A stretch of 64,000 nt of DNA from Nelumbo lutea. Lineage: Eukaryota; Streptophyta; Magnoliopsida; Proteales; Nelumbonaceae. Shown here one piece after another: positions 10,493-21,916 of this stretch. How positions within the stretch are numbered: position 1 is the stretch's first letter; each line of letters starts with the position of its first letter. The position numbers and the translations under genes were made by a program. Below the pieces are notes generated by a model. The model was not told the DNA's origin and did not search any database. It worked only from the letters and a program-made list of their open reading frames with translations. The stretch is from positions 62,422,727 to 62,486,726 of the forward strand of contig JAKGHH010000007.1 in assembly GCA_022828595.1 (NCBI GenBank), read 5' to 3'.

Positions 10493-11914
10493 GTGGCAAG
10501 CCACCTGTAGCACAAATCTTTCTTTCTTGACCTCAGTATTCAGTTAAGGTACCCAGTTCCGTGCATTCCCTCCTTGGAACCATTCAAACAAGTTTTCTTC
10601 TCCTCTCTCCATTTGTCTAACTTGGACATCAGCATCTACATTCAATCCTAACTTGGAGTAGGAGGAGTCTTAAAAGTATTGGCAGTAATTGATTTTCTAT
10701 TACTTCATGATTTATTGTATAGAGGTCTTTTCTATTACTTCATAATCTATCTGTGTCACCATTTTTTTTTTTTTTGTAATATTAGGTACTGAATTACACG
10801 GGAGACAGTGTGATAACAAATAACAAGAGTTTTTATGCATAGAAGGTTCTCTCATGAACGTTTAGCCAAATCAATTTATCAATTCTTACAAGTTCACTTA
10901 AAAATACAGAGAATCCACTATCAGGTTCGATTATATGTTTCTTATTAAACCAACAAGAACAAAGTTAATTCAGGTCATATAAGTTTTGTGTTATGGATGT
11001 GAGATTGATAAGTTTGAACTTCAACATCAGTAAACTACATCAAGAAGATAAAGAACCTGAAGGTCCCTCTGCTAACTGTCAAGCATAAGCTTCACCTCAA
11101 TTAATTTTGAATTGCTGAAATTTGTAAAAGATTAATAAAATTAGGTAACAAATAAGGATTTTGGCTATCTAATTAATGAGTAGGATAAGCAAACAAGCCC
11201 CTGGATCAAGCTGGCAGCAGGCGCCATGGTTGATACTCACTATGGACTGATCAGCTCAAGTCCATAAATGCATTCATACCAAAAACCAACAAAACCGAAC
11301 CAGCATTTTCACCTTCTCGAAAGGGAGCCTAATAGAGATAAAATGAGAAAGCATAGATTAAGGTGGATGGGTTATATGCATAGAAGACCATATATAGTAA
11401 CCAAAAAATAAGCAATATGCTGTAAGGGGCTAGAAGGGCTAAGGGAAAACCTAAAAGGAAATGGATCAATATAATAAAAAATGATTTAAATGCTCATGAT
11501 TTAGTAATGAACATGGTATTAATTAAACATTGTAATAATGAATATAATTCATGTAACCTACTTGGGATAAGGTTTAAATGATTATAAATTGGTAATGATG
11601 ATTTCTTACTAGGTAGTGTAGAAGGCTAAGAGCTCAAGGTCGGGCTGGTTTTATCAGGGAGTAGCAGTGGTCATCAGGCCATATTGCATAGTAGCTATGA
11701 AAAAGCCGGTGGTTTGGGCTGAACCATTGGCCTCTGGCTTTGGTTTAATGATATTGCTGCTCCTTAATTTATGTTGTTGCTTCATGCCTAAAGGCCCTAA
11801 ACCAAAGCAAAGTAGAGGTCTTAGGTCTGTCAACAGTGACATGCACATGTTAGGTCCTGTTTTCGGTTATGGTTGAGTTGGCCCCGGGTGTTATGTGTCA
11901 CCTATGCAATCATC
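10493..11914. repeat. Segmental duplication, copy 2
   Basis: Near-identical partner of 1-1420. On the minus strand 10493-10640 is a frameshifted version of the exon kept at 28734-28890: one base is missing after 'gagaag' and about 14 bases are missing after 'cggaa'. The copy runs 57 bases into the gypsy LTR that begins at 11858, so the duplicated unit, if real, was copied after that LTR inserted. 11640-11857 also has a diverged match at 29360-29590. Confidence 0.9.
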
Positions 11915-12383
11915 TTTTCTCTTCGGCCATGTTGGCATCACGTAAGATGGATAAGTGTAACCAAGAAAGGAGAATTCCACACGGATGAGGACTGTTCTAC
12001 TGAGGATTAGGACTTATCCCAAAGGCCTCGACGGACAACCTCATTCTGACAACCCTAGAAGTCTCATCCAAATAGGACACAAATCCTCAACCATAAATAG
12101 GTAACTCCAGATCAAGGTAAGTGACTTTTGGCTCTTCAGCCTTATATTGCTCTTCTACCTTTGCTCAGACTAGCATGTTTCTCTCAACTGCTCAGCCCAA
12201 CCACCGACCATTCTTAGCTAACTTGAGCGTCGAAGTACCTGCCCGGGGAACAACTCCTCGAGCCTCTGACCACCTTTTAGTTTTAGTTCTTGGTGTGCAG
12301 TTTCATCCTTCCACCTTGGATTCACCAGTTGGCAGGATTATCTAATTGCAATCTTTGTTTAGGACACCTCGGAACGGACAACA
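11858..12383 (+). repeat. 5' LTR of element 1
   Basis: Starts TGTTTTCGG and ends GGACAACA. A TATA-like 'cataaatag' lies near 12090. The following 'attgcaccatctatgggaa' has the shape of a decayed tRNA-Asp type primer site common in gypsy elements. Confidence 0.7.
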
Positions 12384-12834
12384 TATTGCACCATCTATGG
12401 GAAATGCACAAAAGTCATTCCCAATTCTCTTTCCACACAGTCAATAAACATGCCAAGAAATGCATCCGACTACTCAATAGGCCGATCCCCATCTCGAAGT
12501 CCTGCTCTCACCATAGCCCTCCACCGTACGAGTCTCATCAATAGCCTGAGTCATAGACCACAGTTGACCCCGCCTAGTTCAAGGCAATGCAGCAGAAGGT
12601 TGACTAGATCCTCGTGATGATACAGACACTAAGACAAACAACACAACCTCCTCAGACCATCCCCACTCCCCTCCAAATGCTTAACATTGCCGATCCTTAA
12701 CAACATGACTCCAAAAAATGCCACCCATACAGACATGGGGTGCAGTCTGACTAAGAAAGGCAACAGTCATCAAAAAGATCAAACTCTGATCCTAGAAATA
12801 CTAAAAGAAAATCATGTATTGGCCCAGGTAAATC

Positions 12835-13840
12835 CATTATATGTAAAATAAGAGATAAATAAGTCGAAATTTTTCATGACCTTATTGACCGGACCGGGAA
12901 AAAAGAAGTTACCCTATTTTTTTTTATGATACGTTCCTAATTGAATAAAATTGTCCCTGATAGTCATTTCTTTAATCAGTGGATAGGAGCATACTCTGGA
13001 TCGGGATCATGGGGAAGTACTTCTTGATCATTTCTACCAACTTAAAGCCCCCATTAGGATTCCTTTTACCTTTTATCCAGAAATATCTTTTGGATAACTT
13101 ACATTATCTTCATTACTAATCCTTTGTGTACCTTGGTGTTCCTAACCGCCCACTCATTTTTGCTCGATCCCCGGTATGGTAATACATACAACACAATAGC
13201 AATAGTAAGTAAAAACTCCATACAGTTGATCTTTTGCACCCGCTTCAAGCCATGATGACTAATCAAGAATCTTGGGGTAAACTGCTGTTACAGTCCTTAT
13301 TTTCTAATAAAGAAAGAGTTTCTTACGAATTCCAGAAGGATTCGTTAGAATCCGATCCGACAGGGATTCTTAGTAAAAATGAGGATTTTCGGCAGATATA
13401 GAAATATACAAGACTTCTATTCGATTATTCTATATCTATATTTGAAATAGAATTATAAGAATTATATATACATATAAAGTACGTAAGATAAGAAGGGAAC
13501 ATGAAATTTTTTTATTTTCCTAATTTCACGGAAGAAAGGATTCACTCTTTTATTCTGTTGATAGAGGGTTCATGATTACTAATCATGAAAATAGGTAAAA
13601 AAAATGGATCAGGAGGAAAAAGTAATTCTCCGAAACTTCTGATTCTTCCTACAATTGGATCTTATGTCACCAAAGAAAGCCCTTTTCTTTCTTCTTTTCT
13701 TATTTGTATTTGGATTCCGATAAACTAAATACTTGTTCGCCACAAAAAAATAATTGAACTTAATGCTCTACTTGATTGAATTTTGATTCAAGGGAAAAAA
13801 CCGTGGAGCTGAAATAACTCACTCAGAACGTCAGCCTGAT
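12835..13840. other. Probable plastid DNA insert inside the gypsy leader
   Basis: Composition and wording change sharply from the gag leader. Stretches such as 'ccccggtatggtaatacatac', 'gaatccgatccgacagggatt', 'gggttcatgattactaatcatg' and 'ggagctgaaataactcactc' read like plastid intergenic or intron sequence rather than retrotransposon. Gag text resumes at about 13842. I cannot name the plastid locus with certainty and call this from memory of style only. A match of the whole block to a chloroplast genome would prove it. Confidence 0.6.
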
Positions 13841-13841
13841 C

Positions 13842-15010
13842 TCATGCACGCGACAATCGCAACAAGACACACCACTCTACCCAAATTCTAGAGAAGGAAA
13901 GGCTTAGCCAACAAATGCAACAACAACCAGTCTCCATCGCCGAGTCCAGCTCAGTTAGAAACTGCCCCATGATGCCCAAGAAAGAAATGACCATGCATGC
14001 AGCCCTAAACAAAAGGGATGTAGAGATTAGGGAGGTCAAACAGCACCTGACCGAATTGGAATGCAACCAAGCTGACAGAATTGTGGCTCCTCCTAGGGTC
14101 TGGCTCGCGGAACATAACAACCAACCCGCCAAAGAGCCAATCCTCACCTAGGACATTGTGGACGAGCTCCCCTCAGTTGACTAGTGACCTCTGCAATTCA
14201 AGAAGCACAATGGAGCTGCAGACCCCAATGACCACATCGAAGGCTTCAAGGCCCTGATGCTGCTGCATGGTTCGTCTGAAGGATTAATGAGTAAAGCCTT
14301 CATTTCTACCCTCAAGGGAGTTGCCTAGACGTGGCACTCCTTTCCCCCATGCTCCATCTCCTCTTGGGAGAAGCTGGAGGGCCAATTCCTGGCGTAGTTC
14401 ATAGTGAGCTAGTGACATTGGAAGGATTTAGCTAGCCTCATGCAATTGCAGTCCGCACCCTAAACCATTTCATGGAAATCAACCTCATGCATGACCTACA
14501 TACCTCTGCTTTGAGCTTCTCTTTGTCAAAGAACCCTCCTCAATCTATAACTACACTGATGATGCATGCCTAGAAGTACATCAACGTTGAAGAAGCACAA
14601 GTGCAACTGAGAAGCAAGGAAAAGCAACACGACAGGAAGAGAAGAGACCCTAACGAGCGCAAGACAAAAAAGGTGGATCAAGACAGCAAGAGACAAGACC
14701 GCCAACCTGACTGAAGATTGAGGACTCTACCATTGACCTATAGAAACTTCATGCCTCTGAATGCACCTCGATCAGAGATTCTGATGCAGATCCATGACCA
14801 TAGCTATGTTAGGTGGCCCAACAAGATGAAGTCCTAGAACAACAAAAGAAGTAGAGATAAGTACTATAACTTCCATCGAGACCATGGCCATGAGATAGAT
14901 AGTTGTTGTGATCTACGCCAACACCTTGAGGACCTGATTAGGCATGGATACTTGGGAGGATTCATCGACATCAGGGAGAACAAGTTGAAGGAAGAACTGT
15001 GCTAGGTAGA
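13842..15010 (+). pseudogene. Gypsy gag remnant (element 1)
   Basis: Frames chain to a capsid-like segment (KKHNGAADPNDHIEGFK...TWHSFPPCSISSWEKLEGQF) and to the conserved 'FHRDHGHE' segment with 'GYLGGFIDIREN' that precedes protease in Tat-type elements. Several stops and frameshifts interrupt it. The N-terminal leader lies on the other side of the plastid-like insert (about 12415-12830). Confidence 0.72.
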
Positions 15011-15039
15011 CAAACCTTTAGCCCGGTCTCCCTGGTCGG

Positions 15040-15600
15040 AGTCATCGTAGTGATCTCAGGAGGGATGGCCTCTAGGGTGTAGAGCAGCTTGGGCAGTAAG
15101 GCATATGCATGATTTTTCGAGATCAACGACAAGGAGTAGAAAAGAAGGCACCAAGACGATCTGATCACTTTCACAGAAGATGACCTCAGGGGGGTCCAGA
15201 CCCTACACGATGACGCCGTCATAATAAACTCTGAGGTGGCCAACTTCAAAGCTCGACACATCGTAGTGGATAGGGAAAGTTTGGACGACATTCTCTTTGA
15301 GAAAGCCTTCAAACAACTCGGCATCAACAAGGATCGCCTCACCCCATTCAACATTCCCTTGGTAAGCTTCTCTAGAGTGTCCCTGATGCCCCAAGGGAAG
15401 ATCACCGGTGCCTCTTCTAATCAAAGATGGCGACATCACCACCATGGCGATGGTCGACTTCATCATCATTTGAGTCCTCTCACCCTACAACGCTATCCTT
15501 GGCTGGCCAACCCTGAATGCTCTACGGACCTCTCAGTTTCCACATACCACATGGAAATTAAATTCCCCACCCCATATAGAGTAGGCATGGCATGTGGAGA
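15040..15600 (+). pseudogene. Gypsy aspartic protease remnant (element 1)
   Basis: The segment ITFTEDDLRG...HDDAVIINSEVANFKARHIVVD followed by DDILFEKAFKQLGI fits the pepsin-like protease of Tat elements. The active site should read D-S/G-G-S but reads VDRES, so the catalytic triad is broken. The longest open piece is 15236-15604. Confidence 0.75.
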
Positions 15601-15779
15601 CTAGAGGGCCGCACGATAGTGTTACTTGATGGCCTGTCAAGGAAAGCCCCATGCCATAGAGACATTAACAACAGACAACATAGACCTATGAGACGAGCTA
15701 AAGACATAGTGCGGCCATCCCATCCAAGACTTCATACAAGTGTCTCTCTCTGATGAAGACCACGAGAAGATAGTCTAAG

Positions 15780-16455
15780 TTAGATCCCTAGTAGAAGATC
15801 ATTTTCAGGAAGACCTCATACAACTGTTGAAGGACAATGCCAACGTGTTTTCTTGGTCGATAGTAGGCATGCCAAGGATCGACCCCAAGGTCATCACCCA
15901 TCGCTTGAATGCTGGCCCGTGTTACCGACCCATCAAACAAACGAAGAGGAGCTTCACCTTGGAATGGTGGTAGAGCATGCCGAGGATCGACCCCAACTTC
16001 ATACTAGAGTATGCCCTTAGATTCGAATTCAAGGCCTTCAATAATGAATCTAAGTACGAACCATTAGTCACATCGGACTTTAGTTTGCCCTAGACCTCAA
16101 TGCCCAACGAGTTGAGGCATTCAGTGACTCCCAATTGGTAGTCAATCCGATCCTCGACCACTTTGAGAGAAGGACACTAACCATGGTGAGCCACCTATAA
16201 AGGGTGCAAGAGCTCATAAAAAAGCTCGAACACTTCACAATCCAACAGATCCCTCAAGCCAAGAACATAGGAGCTTATGCATTCTCAAAGCTCGCTATCT
16301 CACCACAATCAAACCTCGAGCCAATGGTCCGAATGGATACATTGGCTCAGCCTATCATCTTAACAATAGCTCTTCTTAGTCATTGGATAGACTTGGGGAA
16401 TTTTATCCTACCAAAAATGATACTAATGTGCTACCAAGTTGGTTGGGGTAGCTTG
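15780..16455 (+). pseudogene. Reverse transcriptase start and RNase H remnants (element 1)
   Basis: 15860-15970 reads like the very start of reverse transcriptase (MPRIDPKVITHRLN, YRPIKQTKRSF). The sequence then jumps straight to an RNase H region (EYALRFEFKAFNNESKYEPL, IQQIPQAKNIGAYAFSKLA). The whole catalytic part of reverse transcriptase, including the YxDD box, is deleted. Confidence 0.72.
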
Positions 16456-16679
16456 TCTCAGCTACCAGGGTTACACCTGAAGCACATATAGTGTGTGTTT
16501 GTATGAATCACTAAACCTGGACTATTTTTTAGTTATGCCCTAGACCTTGGAGACTGCTAGGCAAAATTGGAAAGTTACACCTAACCCCTAGACTCAATTA
16601 TGGTACTACATTGTGTGTCGGATTAAGCAATCTTTGATATGCCAATTAGTAAGATCCTTTGGGGGTCAAAACGTGGGTA

Positions 16680-16848
16680 TGTTGGGGCAGTTTGTGAATT
16701 CACTTGAGTAGGTGATCATAGTGACATAATCAGCCCCTTTGTCGGACAAAGTGAATGATCAGGACTGCATTCTCTTTGATGGAAACCAAAACTACCGGCA
16801 ATTGATTTCAAATTTGTTTGAGTTTTGTTTTGCAAAAATATATTTATA

Positions 16849-16886
<38 letters not shown>

Positions 16887-18056
16887 GTTTTTAAGAAAAA
16901 TGTTTGCAAAAGGTTTTAATTCCCAGGATCCATCTGAGTAGAGAGTGTAACACTACACTTTGCATCCGAGGGGGAGGTCCTCCCTTGTTAAGTAGTGTTT
17001 GATCATTAAGGGCTAAGAGGTTAAGTGTAAGACCATTTAGGGCTTTTTTACTTGATGCGATATATCTTAGTCAAGTCAATTGTCCTTGGGCCTTCATAGG
17101 ATGGCTGGACCCGATGACCATTTAGCGTAAATGTTGGGCCCATTAAGAGCCCATAGTGATGGACTCGGGGGTTCACTGTGTCAACAGAGAATTCGGCCAG
17201 ACTTTGTTACAGAAACTAGGTTGAAGCCATATGGACTTTTGTGAGGTCATTGTTAAGGTCCCATGCCAAAAAAAGAGAGACAAATTAACCATCAATTAAT
17301 AAGGGATGCAATCCACCTCCTTAATGGACCTAAAGCCCAAAGATTAATTGGATTAATTAGGGTGTCACATGATTGCATAAGCAAGCAATCATGTGGCATG
17401 GGCGAACTTGGGTATGGATATGGGTTTGGATCAATAGATAGGATAAGAGGATAAGTCTAATCTACTTAAAGAGTCTAGATCCAAATAAAGATTTGGATTA
17501 GGAAACTTCTAATTGGATTATGAGAGCTACTATTTAAGGTCTATAAATATGAGAGTGTGAACTACTCCACTTTACATGCATCACTACTCTTAGTTCTCCT
17601 TCTCTCCTTCTACTCTTGCCACCATACATGCCCAATTTGTTCTCCACCTTTTGGACTGATAGGGATTAGTTCCTACCTCTGATTTTGTAAGAAAATCATA
17701 TTAGGTGTCGTGCTCATACTCCCTTACTTGACCCAAGCTATTGGATTGTAATTCTTGGAAAAGATCTATTACATTGCTAAACATGCTTCATTCTATGCTA
17801 TGCCATCTTTAGTGGAAGTGGGTTTTGGTACCCTCTTTGGGTGTGAACACCTACTTTGAGAACTACACATGTTATTCTTCTCCCTTTCTTTTGGTTTTAG
17901 ATTTGGTATTGTTTGGTGCAAGAATGATCCTTGAAAAATGTAGTTTTTCTAAGACTAGGAATACAATTCTCAGAAGGGAGAAAAAAAAATTTGAAATTTT
18001 GCCCAGCCACCAAGCATGGTTTGGCCATCTATACGATGGATTTCCCATTCCTTTAC
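16680..18056 (+). mobile_element. Solo-LTR-like repeat, copy 1, inside integrase
   Basis: The last ~600 bases (17460-18056) match 27500-28058: 'gatccaaataaagatttgga', 'agtggaagtgggttttggt', 'gtgtgaacacct'. A plausible LTR start TGTTGGGGCAG lies at 16680 and both copies end in CA. It contains an (AT)n run at 16851-16881. Flanking 5-mers (gggta, aagta) do not match well, so target duplication is not shown. 16456-16679 is unassigned. Confidence 0.5.
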
Positions 18057-18059
18057 AAA

Positions 18060-18620
18060 GTAATGGACAGACCAAAGTGACCAACTGAACCCTATTGCAT
18101 GACTTGAAGACAAGACTTGACAAGGCCAAGGGAAGTTGGGTTAAGGAACTACTAAGCATTCTCTGGTAGTATAAGACAACACTACGGATAGCTACCAAAG
18201 AGACACCGTTCAGCCTAGCATATGGGGCCAATGCCATGATCCCTGCAGAGAAAAGCTTCCCAACTCTCTAGACCAATCTCTACGATGATGAGCAGAACAA
18301 TGAGGACCTTCACGTAGAGCTCGACCTAGTGGAAGAAGGACGCCACTAAGCATACATCAGGATGGTAGCGTTGTAGCACTGGATGGCTAAGCACTACAAC
18401 TCCAAAGTCTGAAGAAGAGAGTTTAAGACAGGCAACCTCATCCTTTGCAAAGTCATAGTACCCACGCTAGTAGAAGGAAGCTTGGACCAAACTGGGAAGG
18501 ACCGTACAAAGTGACCAAAGTCCTCAAACCTAGTACCTATAGGCTAGAAGACCTTAATAGAAAGCCTATACCAAGGAGTTGGAATACCGGGAACTTGAGG
18601 ATGTACTATCATTAGATCAC
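18060..18620 (+). pseudogene. Integrase C-terminal remnant (element 1)
   Basis: Begins SNGQTKVTN, the conserved QSNGQ-E motif after the integrase core. It continues through ETPFSLAYGANAMIPAE and ends near 'TYRLEDLNRKPIPRSWN', the usual end of Tat pol. The D,D part of the core is missing. Stops and one or more frameshifts are present. Confidence 0.75.
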
Positions 18621-19214
18621 ACTGATAGCTGAGGTGCCTGCACACTGCTCTCACTCATCACTGCACACAAAATCACACTTTTTCCGCACATAGCCGACCA
18701 AGCTTACCAGCTAACTCAGTCGACCCACAACGACTAAAGCCCGAATCAAGAACGATGCCTCTGCCTCCAAAGGTTAGAGGACAGCCATTGAACTTTGCAC
18801 ACCTAACTAATAGTTTGTCAGAGTAGAGCTAACCAAGGAACACCGCTTGCCCAAAAAGAGTGTGAAGCTCCTCAAAACCAACTACTACTGAGCATCCCCT
18901 AAGTGATGAGAGCTCAGAAGCACTTCTCAACCAGTACAAAGCTGAAGTCTAGGACATTAAGATCTCGACTACCCTAGACCTCAGCTAGAATAAGATCGAG
19001 GCTTACAACTAACCCGCTCATTCAAGTTCAACAAAATAATAGGAGAGAAGGAGCAAGCAAGGGCACACAACTTGGAACAAAAAGATTTCTTTTCATTAAT
19101 TCAAAATATTTACAAGTCAAAAGGCTTAGCATACCGAGCCTATACATTGCACAAAAAAGAAGACAACTCAAGCAAGGTGGAATAAGACAATGGCAGCAGC
19201 AGTAGACAGATACT

Positions 19215-20419
19215 TCATCTCTCGGCCGGATGCTCCTCAGCCTCCTCAAGCACCTTGACAATGACAGTGCCCTCCTTGTCAGGTGTAGGGGGATCATATG
19301 GGTCCAAACCCCCACAACCTCAATAGCATTAGGAAGCCGGCGCACGATCCTCTTCCGGAAATGGTTAAAGCCTTCCTCCCAGGAACGAGAAGCCCAACTG
19401 ACCATCTTGATTTGGTAGGCATCTGAGGCCTTGTATTTGGCAACCCCTTCCTCCTCTGCCCGAGCAACCATCTCCTTTGCTTCCTTCCTCAAGGCTTCTC
19501 ATGCCTCCTTCAGCTTGGAGACACGACCCTTCAACTTGCGAATGGTGTTGCTCTGCTTATCAATAATGTGCTCCATCATGTCAATCCTCTCAATCATCCT
19601 AATTGATGTCTTCTCCTCCTTAGTGAGCTCAGTCACGTTCGGTGCCTTCACCTTAGTCCTTGGTTATTGAAGCTCAGTCGATAAAGGCCAGTCTTTGAGA
19701 CAATGCACAAAGAAGAACCTTCCCTTCCAACACTTCAATGAGGATGGGGCCCTGACCAACACCTTATTATGCTGTCGGACTGAGAAATAATAATATCGCT
19801 GCTGGTGATGTTTCAGTTGAAGGAAGTAAACAAACATCAGCAGGGTAATCTCAAGGTCATGGACCGAATGGTAACATAAAAGGCTCACTATATATCTACA
19901 GGAGTTCGACAACAACTAGATAGGCAGGACACAGTACAAATTGAACACCTTGACAATCCCCTCACTCAAAGGAAACCTCAGCCTGACAATCATTCTATGC
20001 TCATATACACAAAGATCGCTTGGGCAAGCTAAGGTGGCTCTCTCACCAATGCTTGGACAACAAACTTCATACTCCTCTAGTATAAAATACAGGGCCTTGA
20101 TCCCTGCCAAGTCCCCAAGTGTTAGACAACACAGGGTGGATCCAAACCGATTGCTAGCCCGCAGAGGGAGGTTGACCCCCTCCTTGGTCAATAATTCGAC
20201 CTTGGCCTCCTTGGTCTTGGCCTCCTAATTTGTGGGCCCCTCAAGATCAAAGGCCTCATTCTTAAACTCTTTGGCCTCAGTCCCATGGACTTCAGCCTCA
20301 CGGATAGTGAGCACGGTAGCCTCGACAAGAGACCCTGACTCAGACCCACTACTATAGGAAGAAGAGGAAGAAGAGGAGGAAGATGGGCAGGAGGAGTCAA
20401 TGGACGAAGAAGAAGACAT
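19215..20419 (-). pseudogene. Antisense extra ORF of element 1 (gypsy-associated, PF04195-like)
   Basis: On the minus strand an ATG at 20419 opens a serine-rich, then acidic N-terminus. A central globular part follows with YYFSVRQHNK and CWKGRFFFVHCLKDWPLS. Next come a coiled-coil-like stretch (RKLKGRVSKLKEA) and a C-terminus of the KYKASDAYQIKMVSWASRSW type, ending at 19217. This resembles the 'putative gypsy type transposon' family (PF04195) found antisense between pol and 3' LTR in some plant gypsy elements. In-frame stops near 20224 and 19916 and a one-base frameshift near 19318 break it. The function of such ORFs is not known. Confidence 0.7.
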
Positions 20420-20869
20420 TTTACCAGATCTATGGAAGATTAGATCACAAAACTGAAGCAACACTAAGTCAAAGACTACTTCTCACCGAGCACTACAAGG
20501 ACTCCCTTCACAAATGACAAAGTGAAAATGCTCTTAACCACCTTTTATAGAGCTCCCAATGATGCAGATTAAGGCTAATCAATGGTGTAGATCAAATGCC
20601 ACCCTCTGATAGGCTCAGGAAGACAAAATGCCATTGCCACCACCCTTTGCACCTGCGTAGCCTCAAGGAATGAAAAAATGCCCCTACCAGCTCATCTCAG
20701 AAATGGTATAGGTATCAAACTGGCCAGTTCGCTCAAACTAGTTGCACCTTGGGTCATCTAGCTTAGAAAGATACACTTCAAAGAGTTCCTCAGTCGAAGA
20801 CATCAAAGCTCTTCCACGCCACACTGTGGCTGAGCACTATACTCCTCGACTTCGGAACTAGGAGAGTGG

Positions 20870-21037
20870 TGTTTGGATTATGGTTGAGCTAGCCCTGGGT
20901 GCCACGTGTCACCTACGTGGCCATCTTATCTCTTCAGCCATGCCGATACCATGTAAGATGTATAAGCGCAACCAAGAGAGGACAACCCCATACGGATGAG
21001 GATAGCTTCGCTATGGATTAGGACTTATCCCAAAGGC
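20870..21037 (+). repeat. Truncated 3' LTR of element 1
   Basis: TGTTTGGATTATGGTTGAG onward parallels the 5' LTR start, preceded by a purine-rich tract 'aactaggagagtgg'. It ends at 'cccaaaggc' where element 2 begins. Confidence 0.75.
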
Positions 21038-21916
21038 TGATATCTCTACATTTTGATGCCTTAAGGGCATCAATTTAGGGGTGTTTTTGGCCTTAGAATA
21101 ATCAAGATGTACTCTTTTCCCAGTTAAATGCAATGTTCTGGCCTTCAAGGGTTTTTGTGCAATTTCTAGGGAAAATTAAAAAGTTTGCATGGCTGAAATG
21201 CAGATTTTGGGAAGTTGGTGTAAAGTCCAACTGAGAGAGGGGATGTTTTTGTGAAAAACTGAAAGCAATAGGGCACCTCCTAGTTGCTAAACCTAGTTTG
21301 GCTCCCCACCTATTGTATTAGCATGCTCCCTATGCCTTAGCAAACCCTAGGGCGCCTTTTAACCCATTCTTTTCACTCTTAGCAAACCCTATCCATCCCT
21401 AACTGCTAAATTCTCACCTTCCATCCCTTTTAAACTCCACCTTCCATTCTAGGGCACTCTCTTTTTAGCATTCTAACCCTAGGAGCCACCTAACTTCTAA
21501 TCTTCACCATTCAACCTTAAGAACAAAAAATCTCAGCCTTAGATAATATTGGGTGCCTTCTCCTTTTCTTCTCAGCCTTGGGATCACCTTAGAACCATCC
21601 TAACCCTTCATTCTAAACCCTAGGGCACCCATATTTTTGCTAAACCCCAACTTCCACCCCCCTCTTTCTCTCTAATTCCAGTTATATCCACCATTCTCTA
21701 TAAAAAGGACCCCAGGGGCCCTGGAGAAGGGGTTGGTCAGTTCACCCAATTAACAAGGCTAAGGTTTCTTGAGGAGTTCAAGGGTTGTAGAAGGGGAGGA
21801 TGCCCAGATCTTGTCAGGAGGGGTTCCTACAAGTTGTTCAACCATTCTATTACTACCACCATTTGATTTAATTATTGTTCATATATTTGTTTTGCAGATC
21901 TGAATTTGTTCGATTC
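21038..21916 (+). repeat. 5' LTR of element 2 (minimum extent)
   Basis: Aligned to 26545-27482. TATA box TATAAAAAG at 21699-21707. Right after the aligned end, 21925-22050 repeats 21768-21865 ('gagggttgtagaa', 'tgtcaggaggggcttc'), so the LTR may extend further and contain an internal tandem duplication missing from the truncated 3' LTR. Confidence 0.75.

Larger units (their letters stand above)
11858..21037 (+). mobile_element. Decayed Tat-type Ty3/gypsy LTR retrotransposon (element 1)
   Basis: 5' LTR 11858-12383 and a truncated 3' LTR 20870-21037 share their first ~170 bases ('gttatggttgag', 'gtgtcacct', 'ggacttatcccaaaggc'). Between them, in order, are gag, protease, the start of reverse transcriptase, RNase H, the end of integrase, and an antisense ORF. 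All are full of stops and frameshifts. A plastid-like insert splits the gag leader (12835-13840) and another repeat replaces much of integrase (16680-18056). The 3' LTR stops exactly where the next element's LTR begins (21038), so that element inserted into it; the rest of the LTR is not found beyond 27482. Confidence 0.85.

Noticed and set aside
12121..12544. Two ORFs of 74 and 84 codons
   Set aside because: They lie in the LTR and leader of element 1 and resemble no protein.
15203..15604. Antisense ORFs over the element 1 protease
   Set aside because: The plus strand carries recognisable protease text; the antisense frames match nothing.
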